The position numbers were made by a program, and so were the translations under genes. Of a stretch of 64,000 bases of DNA, positions 8,367 to 17,495 are shown piece by piece. A model generated the notes under the pieces. The model saw only the letters and a program-made list of their open reading frames with translations, was not told the DNA's origin and made no database searches. The stretch is from contig CAZWBA010000002.1 in assembly GCA_964631955.1 (NCBI GenBank), forward strand, positions 1 to 64,000, written 5' to 3'. The DNA is from CAMLJR01 sp964631955 (GTDB lineage Bacteria; Pseudomonadota; Gammaproteobacteria; Pseudomonadales; CAMLJR01). Position 1 is the stretch's first letter. Each line of letters starts with the position of its first letter.

Positions 8367-11300
8367 TTATTGGCCGACGCTGATTTCCTTATTGGCGGAC
8401 CGCTGTGACGCTATCAACTCTCGCACAGCGTCGACATCGAAATCGTTGAGCAATTGCTCAATATGTTGCGCCAGCGCAGCCAGCGGGGCCGATTGACCGT
8501 GCAGGGGCTGCAGCGTGACGCGCATCGCTTCCACATCGCCCAGTGCGATGGCGCTCGCCAATTCGCTGCACACGGCATCCGGCAGCACGGCGAGCGGCGG
8601 CCTGGTCTCCGGCACGGGAATATCGAGCGCGCGCAATGGCATCTGCAAATGCTCGGCAACCTTGCAGAGCAACTCGGCGACACGCACGGGCTTGCCGACA
8701 AAATCAGCGCAACCGTGTGCGCGCATTCGCGCGATGACTTCGGGAAATACACTCGCCGACACCGCGATCACAATCGTCCCGCGCAACTGCGGGTCGGCTT
8801 TGATTGCCGCGGTTGCACCGAAACCATCGAGCACCGGCATGCGCACATCCATCAGCACCAGCGGCGCCGGACGCTCGCGCAATTTGTCGAGTGCGTCCTG
8901 CCCGTTTTCGGCTTCGCGAACTTCGATACCACTCGCGCGCAGCATGCCGGACATGACCTGGCGATTGATCGGATTGTCGTCCACCACCATCACTTCGACG
9001 TGACGGCCGCCCGTGTCGATGATTTGATATCCCGCCCGCAATATACGCTCAGGGCTCGCCGGCGACGCGGTGCGCAACGGCACATAAAAACTGAAACACG
9101 AGCCGGTGCCGATCGCGCTCTGCACACTCAGCGTTCCGCCCATCGCCTCGCACAGACGCTGGCTGATGGGCAGCCCGAGCCCATTGCCGGTCGCCGTATC
9201 GCCCAGCTGCTGGAACGGTTCGAAAATAATACGCTGCCGATCGAGCGGAATGCCGATCCCGGTATCCTGCACCTGAAATTGCAGCATCGATTCATCGCGT
9301 AGCGACACGCGTAAAGTAATGCCGCCCTGCTCGGTAAATTTCACCGCATTGGCCAGCAGATTCACCAGAATCTGTCGCAGCTTGACCTCGTCGATCAGAA
9401 CATTGCCGGGCACTTGCGGGGTGATATCGAGTTCGTAACTGAGCGATTTGGCCTCGACGCGTTCGCGCACGATATTACTGACGCTCTCCAGCAGATCGTA
9501 GAGATCGCAGGGGCTCTCCTGGATTTCGATTTTTCCGCTTTCGATTTTCGAGAGATCGAGGACATCGTCGATCAGGGTCAGCAGATGCTGACCGCAGCTT
9601 TCGATCGCGTGCAGATTGTGGCGCTGCTCCGCCGAGGCCGAACCGTCGCGCAATAGAATCTGCGCGTAGCCGAGCACGCCATTGAGCGGCGTGCGCAACT
9701 CGTGACTGACGCTCGACAGGAACTGGCTTTTCGCGTGGCTTGCATCCTCCGCCGAAATGCGCGCTGCAATCAGCTCCTGCTCCATCTGCTTGCGCACGCT
9801 GACATCGATCAGCGTACCGAGGGCGCGCACCGCCCTGCCATCGGCATCGAAATCGACATCGCCGCCACGCGCCAGAAACCAGCGATACGAACTGTCGCTC
9901 GCGCGCACGCGCAGCTCGTTCGAAAACCGGCCCTCGTCCTTGCGCGGCTGTCGCAGCCTGGGCAAATCGTCGGGATGAATCCATTCGCGCCACTCGCTGA
10001 AATCGATCTGCCGAGATTCGGCGCTGTAACCGAGCTGCTTGAAAAAACTGCCGCTCACCACCACAGTTTTTTCGCGAATATTCAAATCGAACAGATGGCT
10101 ATTGGATGCGGATAGCGCCAGCTCGAAACGCTGTTCGCTCAGCCGCAATGCCTGCTCGATCTTGTTGCGCTGCCCGACCATCGCATTGGCATCGCGCGCG
10201 AGCTCTTCGAATTCGCTGTAGGGCAGTTGGGCGACATCGATGGTGCTGGCGTTGCGGCTGGCTTCGGCAAAGAAATGCGTGAAGTTTTTCAGCGCGCGCT
10301 GAGTCCGCAATGCCAGATGGCGCGCGATGAGTACCGCGATGAGCGCGCATATGCCGAGCAGCAGCGTGCCCTGGAGAATGCGCCGGTCGATATCGCTTTC
10401 CAGTATGCCGCGCTGCTTCGCCAGCCCCGATTCGAGCGGATCGAGAAAATAGCCTGCGCTGAGATTCCAGTGCCAGCCCGGATAGCTGCGTACATAAACC
10501 AGGATCGGCTGAGGATTTTCGCCGCGCCGCCGCGAGCGCTGCAGCTGCACGAAGCCGCCGTCTTCCGCATCGAGCGTGCGCTGCAACTGCTCGGCCAGCG
10601 CCGCGTTCGCGCCGACTTCGGAGGGCACCTGCTGACCTTTCAACCCGGGCTGCAACGTATCCAGCAACACCGTGTCGCTGCTGTCGGACACACGCAGCAC
10701 CATGTCCTCCAGCCCCGCCTTGTTGGCGAGCCGGGCCAGCTCTTCGCGCTGCATGGCCTGCGTCATGTCCTCAACGTAGGCGGTCGCACCGAGAAAGATG
10801 CCGAGCGGCGCGTAATATCGCAGATATTGCTTGGTCAGCAGCGCGCCGCTGCGGCCATCGGTTTGCGGGAACCACGCTTCGATATGCGCTTCGCCGTTAT
10901 CGCGCGTTTCCCGAATGAGCCTGGCCGCGAAATCGACGCCATTGATATCGCGCAACTCGCTGATACCGCGCCTCTCCCATTGCGGATACGCCGGCAACAG
11001 CAGCGCGATATTGTCTTCGGTGTAAATCACGTAATGATCGCGGCCGCTGCCAAAACGAATGGGGGCGAGCAATTCGCGCACACGCTCGCGCATTTCCGCG
11101 CGCGCGCGACCGCTTTTATTGAGATGGACGAGTGAATCGATTTGCGCGATGCCGTTATCGACCGCGCGATGCAATGTTTCGCGCTGCCTGCGCTCCAGTG
11201 CTTCCCGTTCGAAATCGAGATTGTCGATAATATCGGAGACACGCCGGCGCAATGCCTGCTGCTGCGTTTCGATATAGGTTGCGCGCCAGCGTTCGCTCAA

Positions 11301-11420
11301 CTCCTCGAAACGCTGCCGCTGTTCGCTCACCCATAAATAACCGAGCAGCATGACCGGAACCGTCGCCAGCGTAACGAGACCGAGCAGATAAGACTGGCTC
11401 ATGCTACGTTTGGCAGGCAT
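8367..11420 (-). CDS. Membrane-bound hybrid histidine kinase (sensor-PAS-HisKA-HATPase-receiver)
   Basis: A 1017-aa inner-membrane kinase. A transmembrane helix at residues about 8-30 is followed by a roughly 310-residue periplasmic sensor of the double-Cache type (two repeats of YYAPLGIFLG/YPGWHWNLSAGYF character), a second helix near 345-365, a PAS domain, HisKA with SSVSHELRTPLNG, HATPase with NGLGLPISQRLCEAMGG, a receiver (VVDDNPINRQVM, LMDVRMPVLDG) and a C-terminal helical tail. ATG 11420 is chosen because GGAGG lies 9 nt before it. The next gene downstream is the soluble kinase; the divergent neighbour is a FixJ-type regulator. Confidence 0.92.
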   Translation of the reverse strand: MPAKRSMSQSYLLGLVTLATVPVMLLGYLWVSEQRQRFEELSERWRATYIETQQQALRRRVSDIIDNLDFEREALERRQRETLHRAVDNGIAQIDSLVHLNKSGRARAEMRERVRELLAPIRFGSGRDHYVIYTEDNIALLLPAYPQWERRGISELRDINGVDFAARLIRETRDNGEAHIEAWFPQTDGRSGALLTKQYLRYYAPLGIFLGATAYVEDMTQAMQREELARLANKAGLEDMVLRVSDSSDTVLLDTLQPGLKGQQVPSEVGANAALAEQLQRTLDAEDGGFVQLQRSRRRGENPQPILVYVRSYPGWHWNLSAGYFLDPLESGLAKQRGILESDIDRRILQGTLLLGICALIAVLIARHLALRTQRALKNFTHFFAEASRNASTIDVAQLPYSEFEELARDANAMVGQRNKIEQALRLSEQRFELALSASNSHLFDLNIREKTVVVSGSFFKQLGYSAESRQIDFSEWREWIHPDDLPRLRQPRKDEGRFSNELRVRASDSSYRWFLARGGDVDFDADGRAVRALGTLIDVSVRKQMEQELIAARISAEDASHAKSQFLSSVSHELRTPLNGVLGYAQILLRDGSASAEQRHNLHAIESCGQHLLTLIDDVLDLSKIESGKIEIQESPCDLYDLLESVSNIVRERVEAKSLSYELDITPQVPGNVLIDEVKLRQILVNLLANAVKFTEQGGITLRVSLRDESMLQFQVQDTGIGIPLDRQRIIFEPFQQLGDTATGNGLGLPISQRLCEAMGGTLSVQSAIGTGSCFSFYVPLRTASPASPERILRAGYQIIDTGGRHVEVMVVDDNPINRQVMSGMLRASGIEVREAENGQDALDKLRERPAPLVLMDVRMPVLDGFGATAAIKADPQLRGTIVIAVSASVFPEVIARMRAHGCADFVGKPVRVAELLCKVAEHLQMPLRALDIPVPETRPPLAVLPDAVCSELASAIALGDVEAMRVTLQPLHGQSAPLAALAQHIEQLLNDFDVDAVRELIASQRSANKEISVGQ

Positions 11421-11572
11421 TCCGTCTGACCTCCACAATCAAGGCGAAGTTACGATTTTTTCGCTATCGTTTAAGCTGTCATTTGCAAAGCACTGCGCAT
11501 GCACTATAAACGCGTACTGCGCTGCATATGTAACCCGTCGTCACACACGCGTTCTGAATAGGGAGAATAAGG

Positions 11573-12217
11573 ATGAATGCTGAAGCGCCCCGAGTCTATA
11601 TCGTAGAAGATGACGAAGCAGTGCGCGAGTCGCTACAGCTTATGCTGGAATCGGTTGGGTACAAAACGAAGGCCTACACCAGCGCCAATACCTTTCTCGA
11701 TGAACATCACAGCGATCTGGCCGGCTGCCTCGTGCTCGACATTCGCATGCCCGGCATGAATGGCATGGAGTTGCAGCGAAAACTCAACGAGCGAAATTCG
11801 ATGCTGCCAGTCATTTTCGTCACCGGTCATGGCGATGTGCCGATGGCGGTCGAAGCCATGCAGCAGGGCGCGCTCGATTTCGTTCAGAAGCCTTATCGCG
11901 AACAGGAGCTACTGGAAAAAATCGAGCGTGCTTTCGAGATCGATAAGGCCAACCGTGAAAGCCTGCAGGCGCGCCAGAAAATCTCAGCCAATTTACAAAA
12001 CCTCACGCCGCGTGAACTCGACGTACTGCGCCTGATGGTGGAAGGCAAAGCCAACAAGGTCATTGCGATCGATCTCGATATCAGTCAGCGCACCGTGGAA
12101 ATTCACCGCGCACGTGTGATGGAAAAACTCGAAGCCAATTCGCTCGCGCATCTCGTGCGCATGGTGATGGCGGTCGACCCGGGTCTATTGCAACCGCGCC
12201 AGGCTGGCGACAGCTGA
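11573..12217 (+). CDS. FixJ/NarL-type response regulator
   Basis: A 214-aa two-domain regulator. Residues 1-125 are a receiver (YIVEDDEAVRESL, acceptor Asp in LDIRMPGMNG, Thr in FVTGHGDVPMAV, Lys in VQKPY). Residues about 145-205 are a LuxR-type helix-turn-helix (LTPRELDVLRLMVEGKANKVIA, ISQRTVEIHRARVMEKL). The GHGDVPMAVEAM segment places it in the FixJ/TtrR/DctR branch. GGGAG precedes ATG 11573. It is divergent from the two kinases, one of which has a FixL-like H-box, making that kinase its probable partner. Confidence 0.93.
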   Translation: MNAEAPRVYIVEDDEAVRESLQLMLESVGYKTKAYTSANTFLDEHHSDLAGCLVLDIRMPGMNGMELQRKLNERNSMLPVIFVTGHGDVPMAVEAMQQGALDFVQKPYREQELLEKIERAFEIDKANRESLQARQKISANLQNLTPRELDVLRLMVEGKANKVIAIDLDISQRTVEIHRARVMEKLEANSLAHLVRMVMAVDPGLLQPRQAGDS

Positions 12218-12269
12218 AGTGACGAACAGAGGCTTTAGTAGAGATTCCTTAATCGCTGTTTCACATTAA

Positions 12270-12599
12270 TTAATCACGATCGCGATTAATGGCAGCGTCG
12301 AGCTCGCCGATTACGTGCAACAATTTAGCGGCATCAAACTTACCCGCCACAAAATATTCTTCAGCCATCGGTTTGACCTCGCAGCGGCCCGGCGGTAATT
12401 TCTGTGCCGCAACCAGTGCATGCATGCGCGGCAAAAAAATAAATTGCAGCCACTGCGCAAACGTCAACGTATCCACGCAAAACGGTTCGACACTGGCCAG
12501 TGCTTCGGGAGATGGCGACTCGTGCTGCCATTGGTGCAAACGGCGCAACTCGGCTTCGATATCGATCAGCAGTGATGCGATTTGAATATGGTCAGTCAT
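12270..12599 (-). CDS. YqcC family protein (DUF446)
   Basis: A 109-aa all-helical soluble protein. The opening helix with LLIDIEAELRRLHQW, the middle PFCVDTLTFAQWLQFIFLPRM and the P-x-G-R-C-E-V-K-P-M-A-E-E-Y block match the YqcC family of gammaproteobacteria. The function of the family is unknown; in enterobacteria it neighbours the tRNA pseudouridine synthase truC, which is not adjacent here. The gene stands alone, with a REP-like doublet directly upstream. Confidence 0.85.
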   Translation of the reverse strand: MTDHIQIASLLIDIEAELRRLHQWQHESPSPEALASVEPFCVDTLTFAQWLQFIFLPRMHALVAAQKLPPGRCEVKPMAEEYFVAGKFDAAKLLHVIGELDAAINRDRD

Positions 12600-12617
12600 G
12601 TAATAACTCGATGTAGG

Positions 12618-12742
12618 CCTCCCCTATGCAATAGGGGAGGTGGCTCGCGTAGCGAGACGGAGGGGTCGTCTTTAAACATGACCCCCTCCCCCGTCGGGCA
12701 TTTATGCCCTCTGGGTACTCCCCCTATTTCATAGGGGGAGCC
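12618..12742. repeat. REP-like paired hairpins, copy A
   Basis: Two perfect 10-bp stems with 3-nt loops bound the element: CCTCCCCTAT-gca-ATAGGGGAGG (12618-12640) and CTCCCCCTAT-ttc-ATAGGGGGAG (12718-12740). Between them are two smaller hairpins (GCTCGC-gta-GCGAG and GGGCA-ttta-TGCCC) and the arms GGAGGGGTCGTC and GACCCCCTCCCCC. The same building blocks recur after nrdA (39164-39290) in the opposite arrangement. This matches a bacterial REP doublet (BIME). Confidence 0.8.
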
Positions 12743-12833
12743 ACAAGCATTTACCGTGGAATAATTAACGCGCAATCTCGCGCGCACTCCTTCTTTCTGT
12801 TAGCGCGAAATATCGCGCGTTCTCTACTGCTTT

Positions 12834-15041
12834 TCAGCGCGATATATCGCGCTTAAATGGCGGCAACGAATCGAGCATCGCACGCCCATACGTTTTGGTA
12901 ACGATGCGTCGATCAAGCAAAGTGATACGACCGCTATCGCTTTCGCTACGCAACAATCTGCCGCTCGCCTGCACCAGTTTCAAGGCCGCATCAGGCACCG
13001 CGATCTCCATGAAAGGATTGCCGCCGCGGCTTTCGATCCACTCGGCGAGCGCCGCTTCGACCGGTTCATCCGGTACCGCGAAGGGGATTTTCGCGATGAT
13101 CACATGGCGACAATAATTGCCGGGCAAATCGACGCCTTCGGCAAAACTCGCCAGACCGAAAATAATCGATCCACTGCCGCCATCGATGACCGCCCGATGA
13201 CGATTGAGCAGCTCGTGCTTGCTCAACGTATCCTGCTGCAAAATTATTTGCTGCCACTGCGAATCGAGAGCCGCGTACACATCCTGCATCTGCTTGCGCG
13301 ACGCGAACAGTACGAGCGTACCCTCCTTGCGATCGACCAATTGCGGCAGCATCGAAATGAGCATATCCGTGTGCTGCTGTGGATCGGTCGGATCGGCGCG
13401 CATAGGCGGCACCGCTAACACCCCCGCTGAGGCGTGATCGAACGGGCTTGGCACCGCGGCGAATTGCGCCTCGCGCGGCACACCCGAGCGCACAATAAAA
13501 CGCTCGAAACTGCCGAGCGCCGTCATCGTCGCCGAAGTCACAATGGCACCCGCGCAACGCGACCACAAATGATGCATCAATGTACTGGCTGCAATGATGG
13601 GGCTGCAATGCAAGGCGATATCGAAACTGCCGATAGTATTTTCGTGCGCAACCAGCCAACGCGCGCGTGGCGGCTTTTCTTCGCTCGTGTCTTTATCGCT
13701 GGGCGCACGCGCATAATGAAACCATAATTCGCGATTCGAATCCGCGCGCGAACGCAGCATCGCGATCGCGGGCAGCCAGCGCTCAGCCTCGTCGCGATCG
13801 ACATTACTGCCGCTATCGATCGCATCCTCCAGCGCCGCTGCAGCGCGCCCTAAACGTTCTTCCAACTCTCCGAACGACTCGTGCAACTGCGCGGCATGCT
13901 CGCGTAAAAAATCGGGAACCACTCCGTGTTCGAACCGATAATTTATCGCATCGCGGCGCTTATCATCGCGCCGCGGACGTGAATTCGCCCGCGATGAAGA
14001 TTGCTCCGCATTTTCGCTGGCCTCCAGCAATAACGCTTCCAGCGCAGGCCGCACCGCCGAAAGCGTTTGCCGCAAATCATGAATAATCGATGGAATAACT
14101 TCCAGGTTGCGCGAAAGGCTGTCGGACCCCGATAAATCGGCACTCGCGCTGGCGATCAATTTAATACTTTGTTCAAGCCATTTATCGGTGGCGCGCATAC
14201 GGCTCGAATACGCGAAATGATCGCGCGCCTTATCGGGCAGATGATGTCCCTCGTCGAACACGTACAACGTATCTTCCGGCGACGGCAGAATCGCACCGCC
14301 GCCCAGCGCGAGGTCGGCGAGCACGAGATCGTGATTGGTGACGATGACATCGGCATCGCCGAGCGCATCGCGCGCCTTGAAAAAGCTGCACTGGCGCACA
14401 TGCGGGCAGCGCCGACCCGTGCACTGTGCGTGATCGGTCGACACGCGCGACCACAATGCTTCTTCGACCTGCTCGGGCCATTGATCGCGATCGCCGTCCC
14501 AGGCGCCGCTGCCGAGCGCCCCGATCATTTTTTCTAACACATCCATCGTGCCGCGATCGAGCTGCATCTGCAGCTCGTCAGGATAGAGTGCGAGCGTCGG
14601 ATCGGAACCGGGATTCGATGCCAGCGTGTTATCGAGCTTCAATAGACACAAATAGCGGCCGCGACCTTTTGCGAGCGCAAACGTAAACTGCAACCCGCCG
14701 TTTTCGCGAAGATCAGGTAAATCCTTGTAAACGATTTGCTCCTGCAGAGCGACCGTTGCGGTGGCGATCACGAGCTTTTTTTCGAGCGCCTGCGCGACGG
14801 GAATTCCCGCCACGCTGTACGCCAGCGTTTTACCCGTACCGGTACCCGCTTCGATAACCGCTATGGCGCTGCTGTTTTTTTCTTCTGCGGATTTATCGTG
14901 TTCAGAATCGGCGGTGCTGGCCAGTGCACGCGCCACTTCGGCAATCATCAGGCGCTGACCGTAACGCGCCTTCACTCCCCGGCTGTCGAGCCAGCGGCGA
15001 TACGATTGCTGTATCGCCTCCTTTACCGCATCGGTCAACAT
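12834..15041 (-). CDS. dinG: DinG-family ATP-dependent DNA helicase (Fe-S, XPD-like)
   Basis: A 735-aa superfamily 2 helicase, 5'-3', acting on R-loops and damaged forks. Walker A is AGTGTGKT (residues 65-72) and the Walker B is DEGH (263-266). Four cysteines, Cys132, Cys207, Cys212 and Cys218, sit where XPD-like helicases bind a 4Fe-4S cluster. Further helicase motifs include VTSATM, FGLASFAEGVDLPG and QASGRLLRS. It starts 6 nt after the acyltransferase gene, so both form one operon. Confidence 0.94.
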   Translation of the reverse strand: MLTDAVKEAIQQSYRRWLDSRGVKARYGQRLMIAEVARALASTADSEHDKSAEEKNSSAIAVIEAGTGTGKTLAYSVAGIPVAQALEKKLVIATATVALQEQIVYKDLPDLRENGGLQFTFALAKGRGRYLCLLKLDNTLASNPGSDPTLALYPDELQMQLDRGTMDVLEKMIGALGSGAWDGDRDQWPEQVEEALWSRVSTDHAQCTGRRCPHVRQCSFFKARDALGDADVIVTNHDLVLADLALGGGAILPSPEDTLYVFDEGHHLPDKARDHFAYSSRMRATDKWLEQSIKLIASASADLSGSDSLSRNLEVIPSIIHDLRQTLSAVRPALEALLLEASENAEQSSSRANSRPRRDDKRRDAINYRFEHGVVPDFLREHAAQLHESFGELEERLGRAAAALEDAIDSGSNVDRDEAERWLPAIAMLRSRADSNRELWFHYARAPSDKDTSEEKPPRARWLVAHENTIGSFDIALHCSPIIAASTLMHHLWSRCAGAIVTSATMTALGSFERFIVRSGVPREAQFAAVPSPFDHASAGVLAVPPMRADPTDPQQHTDMLISMLPQLVDRKEGTLVLFASRKQMQDVYAALDSQWQQIILQQDTLSKHELLNRHRAVIDGGSGSIIFGLASFAEGVDLPGNYCRHVIIAKIPFAVPDEPVEAALAEWIESRGGNPFMEIAVPDAALKLVQASGRLLRSESDSGRITLLDRRIVTKTYGRAMLDSLPPFKRDISR

Positions 15042-15047
15042 CGCCGC

Positions 15048-16220
15048 TCAATTACCCGCCGACGCCGCGCCATTCAATTTGCTGACGATCGGGTTGGCAT
15101 AAATAGCCAGCGCAAAATCGCGATGCTCGACCGGCAGCGCCTCGATACGCTGCGCAAATTTTTGTTGAATGATGCGATGCTCCTCTTCGCGAAACGGAAC
15201 ATGCTTCGCACCACACGGCAGATCGGGATAACGACCGTGCAAAATTTTGTACGCAAAAAAATTGGTCGGATGCAAAACGTAATTCGCGATGACCTGACGG
15301 TCGACCTCAGCGGCGACATCTTCCGGCTCGGCGAAATTACCGTGCAACGGTTTGCCAAAGCTCACATGCACATCGCCTTTGGTGCCGGTAATACCGAGCG
15401 CGATGCTTTTCAGATCTTCATGTTCGGCTTTCTGATAAGTGCCCTGCCTGGCCTTTTCGTAAAGCTCGCGCGCTTTCGCACCGTCGCAAGGATCGTATTC
15501 GTACGAGATCGCAATCGGCACGATATGCAGACAATTGACAAAATCGGCAAACGATTCGACCGATTTATTCTGCGCAATCGTCAGCATCTTGATGATCGCA
15601 GGCTCAGTGCTGTCGAGACCGTCTTTTGCCCGCCCTTCACGCTGCGCAATCCAGACAGAACTGTTTTCGTTTTCGATGGAATGGCGAATGTAACCCGAAA
15701 GCTGCCTGTATGCCGCCAGCATTTGCCGCGGCCCTTTGGTCGAGCGTTTGACGATGAAACTTTTGTTGAGCCGCATCAAATCGGCGGCGAAGGGTTTCGA
15801 TAACAAATTATCGCCAATCGCGATGCGCACCGTGTCGCGATCGTTGTGATAGAGCGCGTAATTGACGAAGGCGGGATCGAGCGCGATATCGCGATGATTG
15901 CTCATGAACAGATACGACTGTCGCGCGCCGAGTTCAGCCAGGCCCGAGGTAGTGAACTCATCGGTGCTGCTTTCGATCATCCGGTCCATGTATTTTTTGA
16001 CGAGCGTCTGCACACCGAAAACGTTATCGACATTTCTCAGTTCGCGCCGTAACAGCCAGTTCACAACGGGGCGCACGAGCCCGGGAAAGCGCGCCGTCAG
16101 TTTCGGCAGCTTCAGTCTGGCCAGACTTTCGAGGAACTCGGGATCGCGCAATAAACGATCCAGAACGGGACGCACTTCGGCGTCGTGATACGGGCGAATA
16201 TCGGCAAACGGATCGGTCAT
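15048..16220 (-). CDS. Glycerolipid acyltransferase (PlsC-like, HX4D family)
   Basis: A 390-aa acyltransferase related to 1-acyl-glycerol-3-phosphate acyltransferases. The catalytic NHRDIALD (H-x4-D) lies near residue 112, and the substrate loop is the IAQREGRAKDG segment. It is longer than ordinary PlsC (about 240 aa) and lacks the N-terminal membrane helix, as in a conserved proteobacterial subgroup of unknown exact substrate. ATG 16220 (MTDPFADIRPYHD) is preferred; ATGs at 16235 and 16292 are possible. It is the first gene of an operon with dinG. Confidence 0.85.
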   Translation of the reverse strand: MTDPFADIRPYHDAEVRPVLDRLLRDPEFLESLARLKLPKLTARFPGLVRPVVNWLLRRELRNVDNVFGVQTLVKKYMDRMIESSTDEFTTSGLAELGARQSYLFMSNHRDIALDPAFVNYALYHNDRDTVRIAIGDNLLSKPFAADLMRLNKSFIVKRSTKGPRQMLAAYRQLSGYIRHSIENENSSVWIAQREGRAKDGLDSTEPAIIKMLTIAQNKSVESFADFVNCLHIVPIAISYEYDPCDGAKARELYEKARQGTYQKAEHEDLKSIALGITGTKGDVHVSFGKPLHGNFAEPEDVAAEVDRQVIANYVLHPTNFFAYKILHGRYPDLPCGAKHVPFREEEHRIIQQKFAQRIEALPVEHRDFALAIYANPIVSKLNGAASAGN

Positions 16221-16322
16221 TCTTAGGGGACGCATGCGTAAACAAGTGGCGCGAACCTTACCGGATCGGCGGGAATTCGTCACGCTTGCCATCGCCCCCG
16301 TAAAATCCGCGTCGATTTGCGC

Positions 16323-16351
16323 TTGACGCTACAATGCCTCGCCCGTATGAT
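16323..16351 (+). promoter_or_regulatory. Sigma-70 promoter for the initiator tRNA
   Basis: TTGACG (16323-16328), a 17-nt spacer and TATGAT (16346-16351): one mismatch in each hexamer and ideal spacing. Transcription would begin near 16358, about 85 nt before the mature tRNA 5' end. The hexamers are seen directly; promoter activity is inferred. Confidence 0.7.
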
Positions 16352-16442
16352 GCGCGCCTGCTTTGCGGCAGCCCAATGACGCAAAACAGCGGACGAAGAA
16401 TTAACACGGTCTTCGCCAGTAAATACCAGCGTGTTGATGGAT

Positions 16443-16519
<77 letters not shown>

Positions 16520-16527
16520 AATTCTTC

Positions 16528-16561
16528 AAAGGGTTACACGTATAAGCGCGTAGCCCTTTTT
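16528..16561 (+). terminator. Rho-independent terminator after tRNA-fMet
   Basis: AAAGGGTTAC and GTAGCCCTTTT pair around a 12-nt loop, followed by a T-run. It would end the tRNA transcript 10-40 nt after CCA. If the island was inserted at the tRNA 3' end, this terminator came with the island. Confidence 0.7.
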
Positions 16562-16627
16562 AATTTGCGAAGCACATGTAACCTATATGTAAGCTTTTTA
16601 TAGGTACGCCATAAAGAAAATTAGCGT

Positions 16628-16870
16628 TTATTTTCGTTTGTGAAATTTTTCAAGCTCATGCACTAACGTTGAAGGCGAAATCCCCAAGCCCTCACAAAGA
16701 ACAAAAAGTGTCCGCAATGTGGGCTGCCTAAGCCCTCTCTCCAGCATTGAAACAAACGTACGATCTATACCGCATTCCAAAGCCAACCTTTCTTGGGACA
16801 ACCCTTTCTCCACCCGATGCTTTCGCAAGGCGTTGCCGAAAATCACTTCTAAATTATCGAACCCATCCAT
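16628..16870 (-). CDS. XRE-family helix-turn-helix regulator
   Basis: An 80-aa DNA-binding protein made of one HTH_3 domain: ALRKHRVEKGLSQERLALECGI (helices 1-2) and RTFVSMLERGLRQPTLRTLFVL (recognition helix onward). Such stand-alone Cro/C1-type proteins usually control the element they live on or a restriction-modification system. Here it is the first gene of the island, pointing toward the tRNA and divergent from the broken lipoprotein gene, so it may repress either. Confidence 0.88.
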   Translation of the reverse strand: MDGFDNLEVIFGNALRKHRVEKGLSQERLALECGIDRTFVSMLERGLRQPTLRTLFVLCEGLGISPSTLVHELEKFHKRK

Positions 16871-16951
16871 TGCGACAGGCTCGTATGTTGAAGACTAATC
16901 ATCCACGGACTATAGTCTTCAACCTTACCCGCTCTAAACGGAATGAATCAC

Positions 16952-17484
16952 ATGAAAAAACTAGGCGTAATCATTCTGTCTATCGCCTTGAGCGCCTGCA
17001 TTACAAACTATGGAGATACCACCCCCGATAAGGTCGCAGCATCAGTTACTTTGCTAAATTCTGATTTCGATTCAACCAAAGAGTGGGGGGCCCCATAATT
17101 AGAAGTACAACTCCACAGGGACCTTTTGTCGATGTGCTGGAAGTGCGAATTCGGACTATTCAAGACAAAAAAACCAACTTAACAAATTATCAAATTTATA
17201 CAACTATAGGCTATCAAGGAAGCTGGAGGTTTTACGAGCAGGTTAATTTCCTAGGGGGAGAACAGCAAAAGCTTATTGTCATTAATCGCAATGTAGAGTT
17301 TTGCTCCGGCTCCAGCTGTCACCATAAAGAAACAGTGGGATTTGACATAGCAGAAGCAACTCTAAAAGCCGCATCAGAACCTGGGCTAAGTTTTCGCTTA
17401 AACACCAAGATGGGGTTAAAAAATCAAGTCTCTATCTCTAGCAGCTACATCAAAGGATATTTAATGGCGATAAATCAACCTTAA
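16952..17484 (+). pseudogene. Lipoprotein gene interrupted by a one-base frameshift in a G tract
   Basis: The first frame encodes MKKLGVIILSIALSAC, a lipoprotein signal with lipobox LSAC, then about 30 residues ending at TAA 17096. From GTG 17083 a second frame continues for 133 codons (ending YLMAINQP) with coherent protein-like sequence and two cysteines (CSGSSC). Adding one G to the GGGGGG at 17085-17090 joins the two frames into one 177-aa lipoprotein reading KEWGGPIIRS across the junction. Either the gene is broken, the tract is a phase-variable switch, or a base was lost in assembly. No family is recognised. Confidence 0.75.
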
Positions 17485-17495
17485 CGCCAAACAAT

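Noticed and set aside
12618..12742. Hairpins read as ordinary terminators for yqcC or dinG
   Set aside because: No T-runs follow the stems, there are four hairpins, and the same units recur at 39.2 kb, which fits a REP doublet better.
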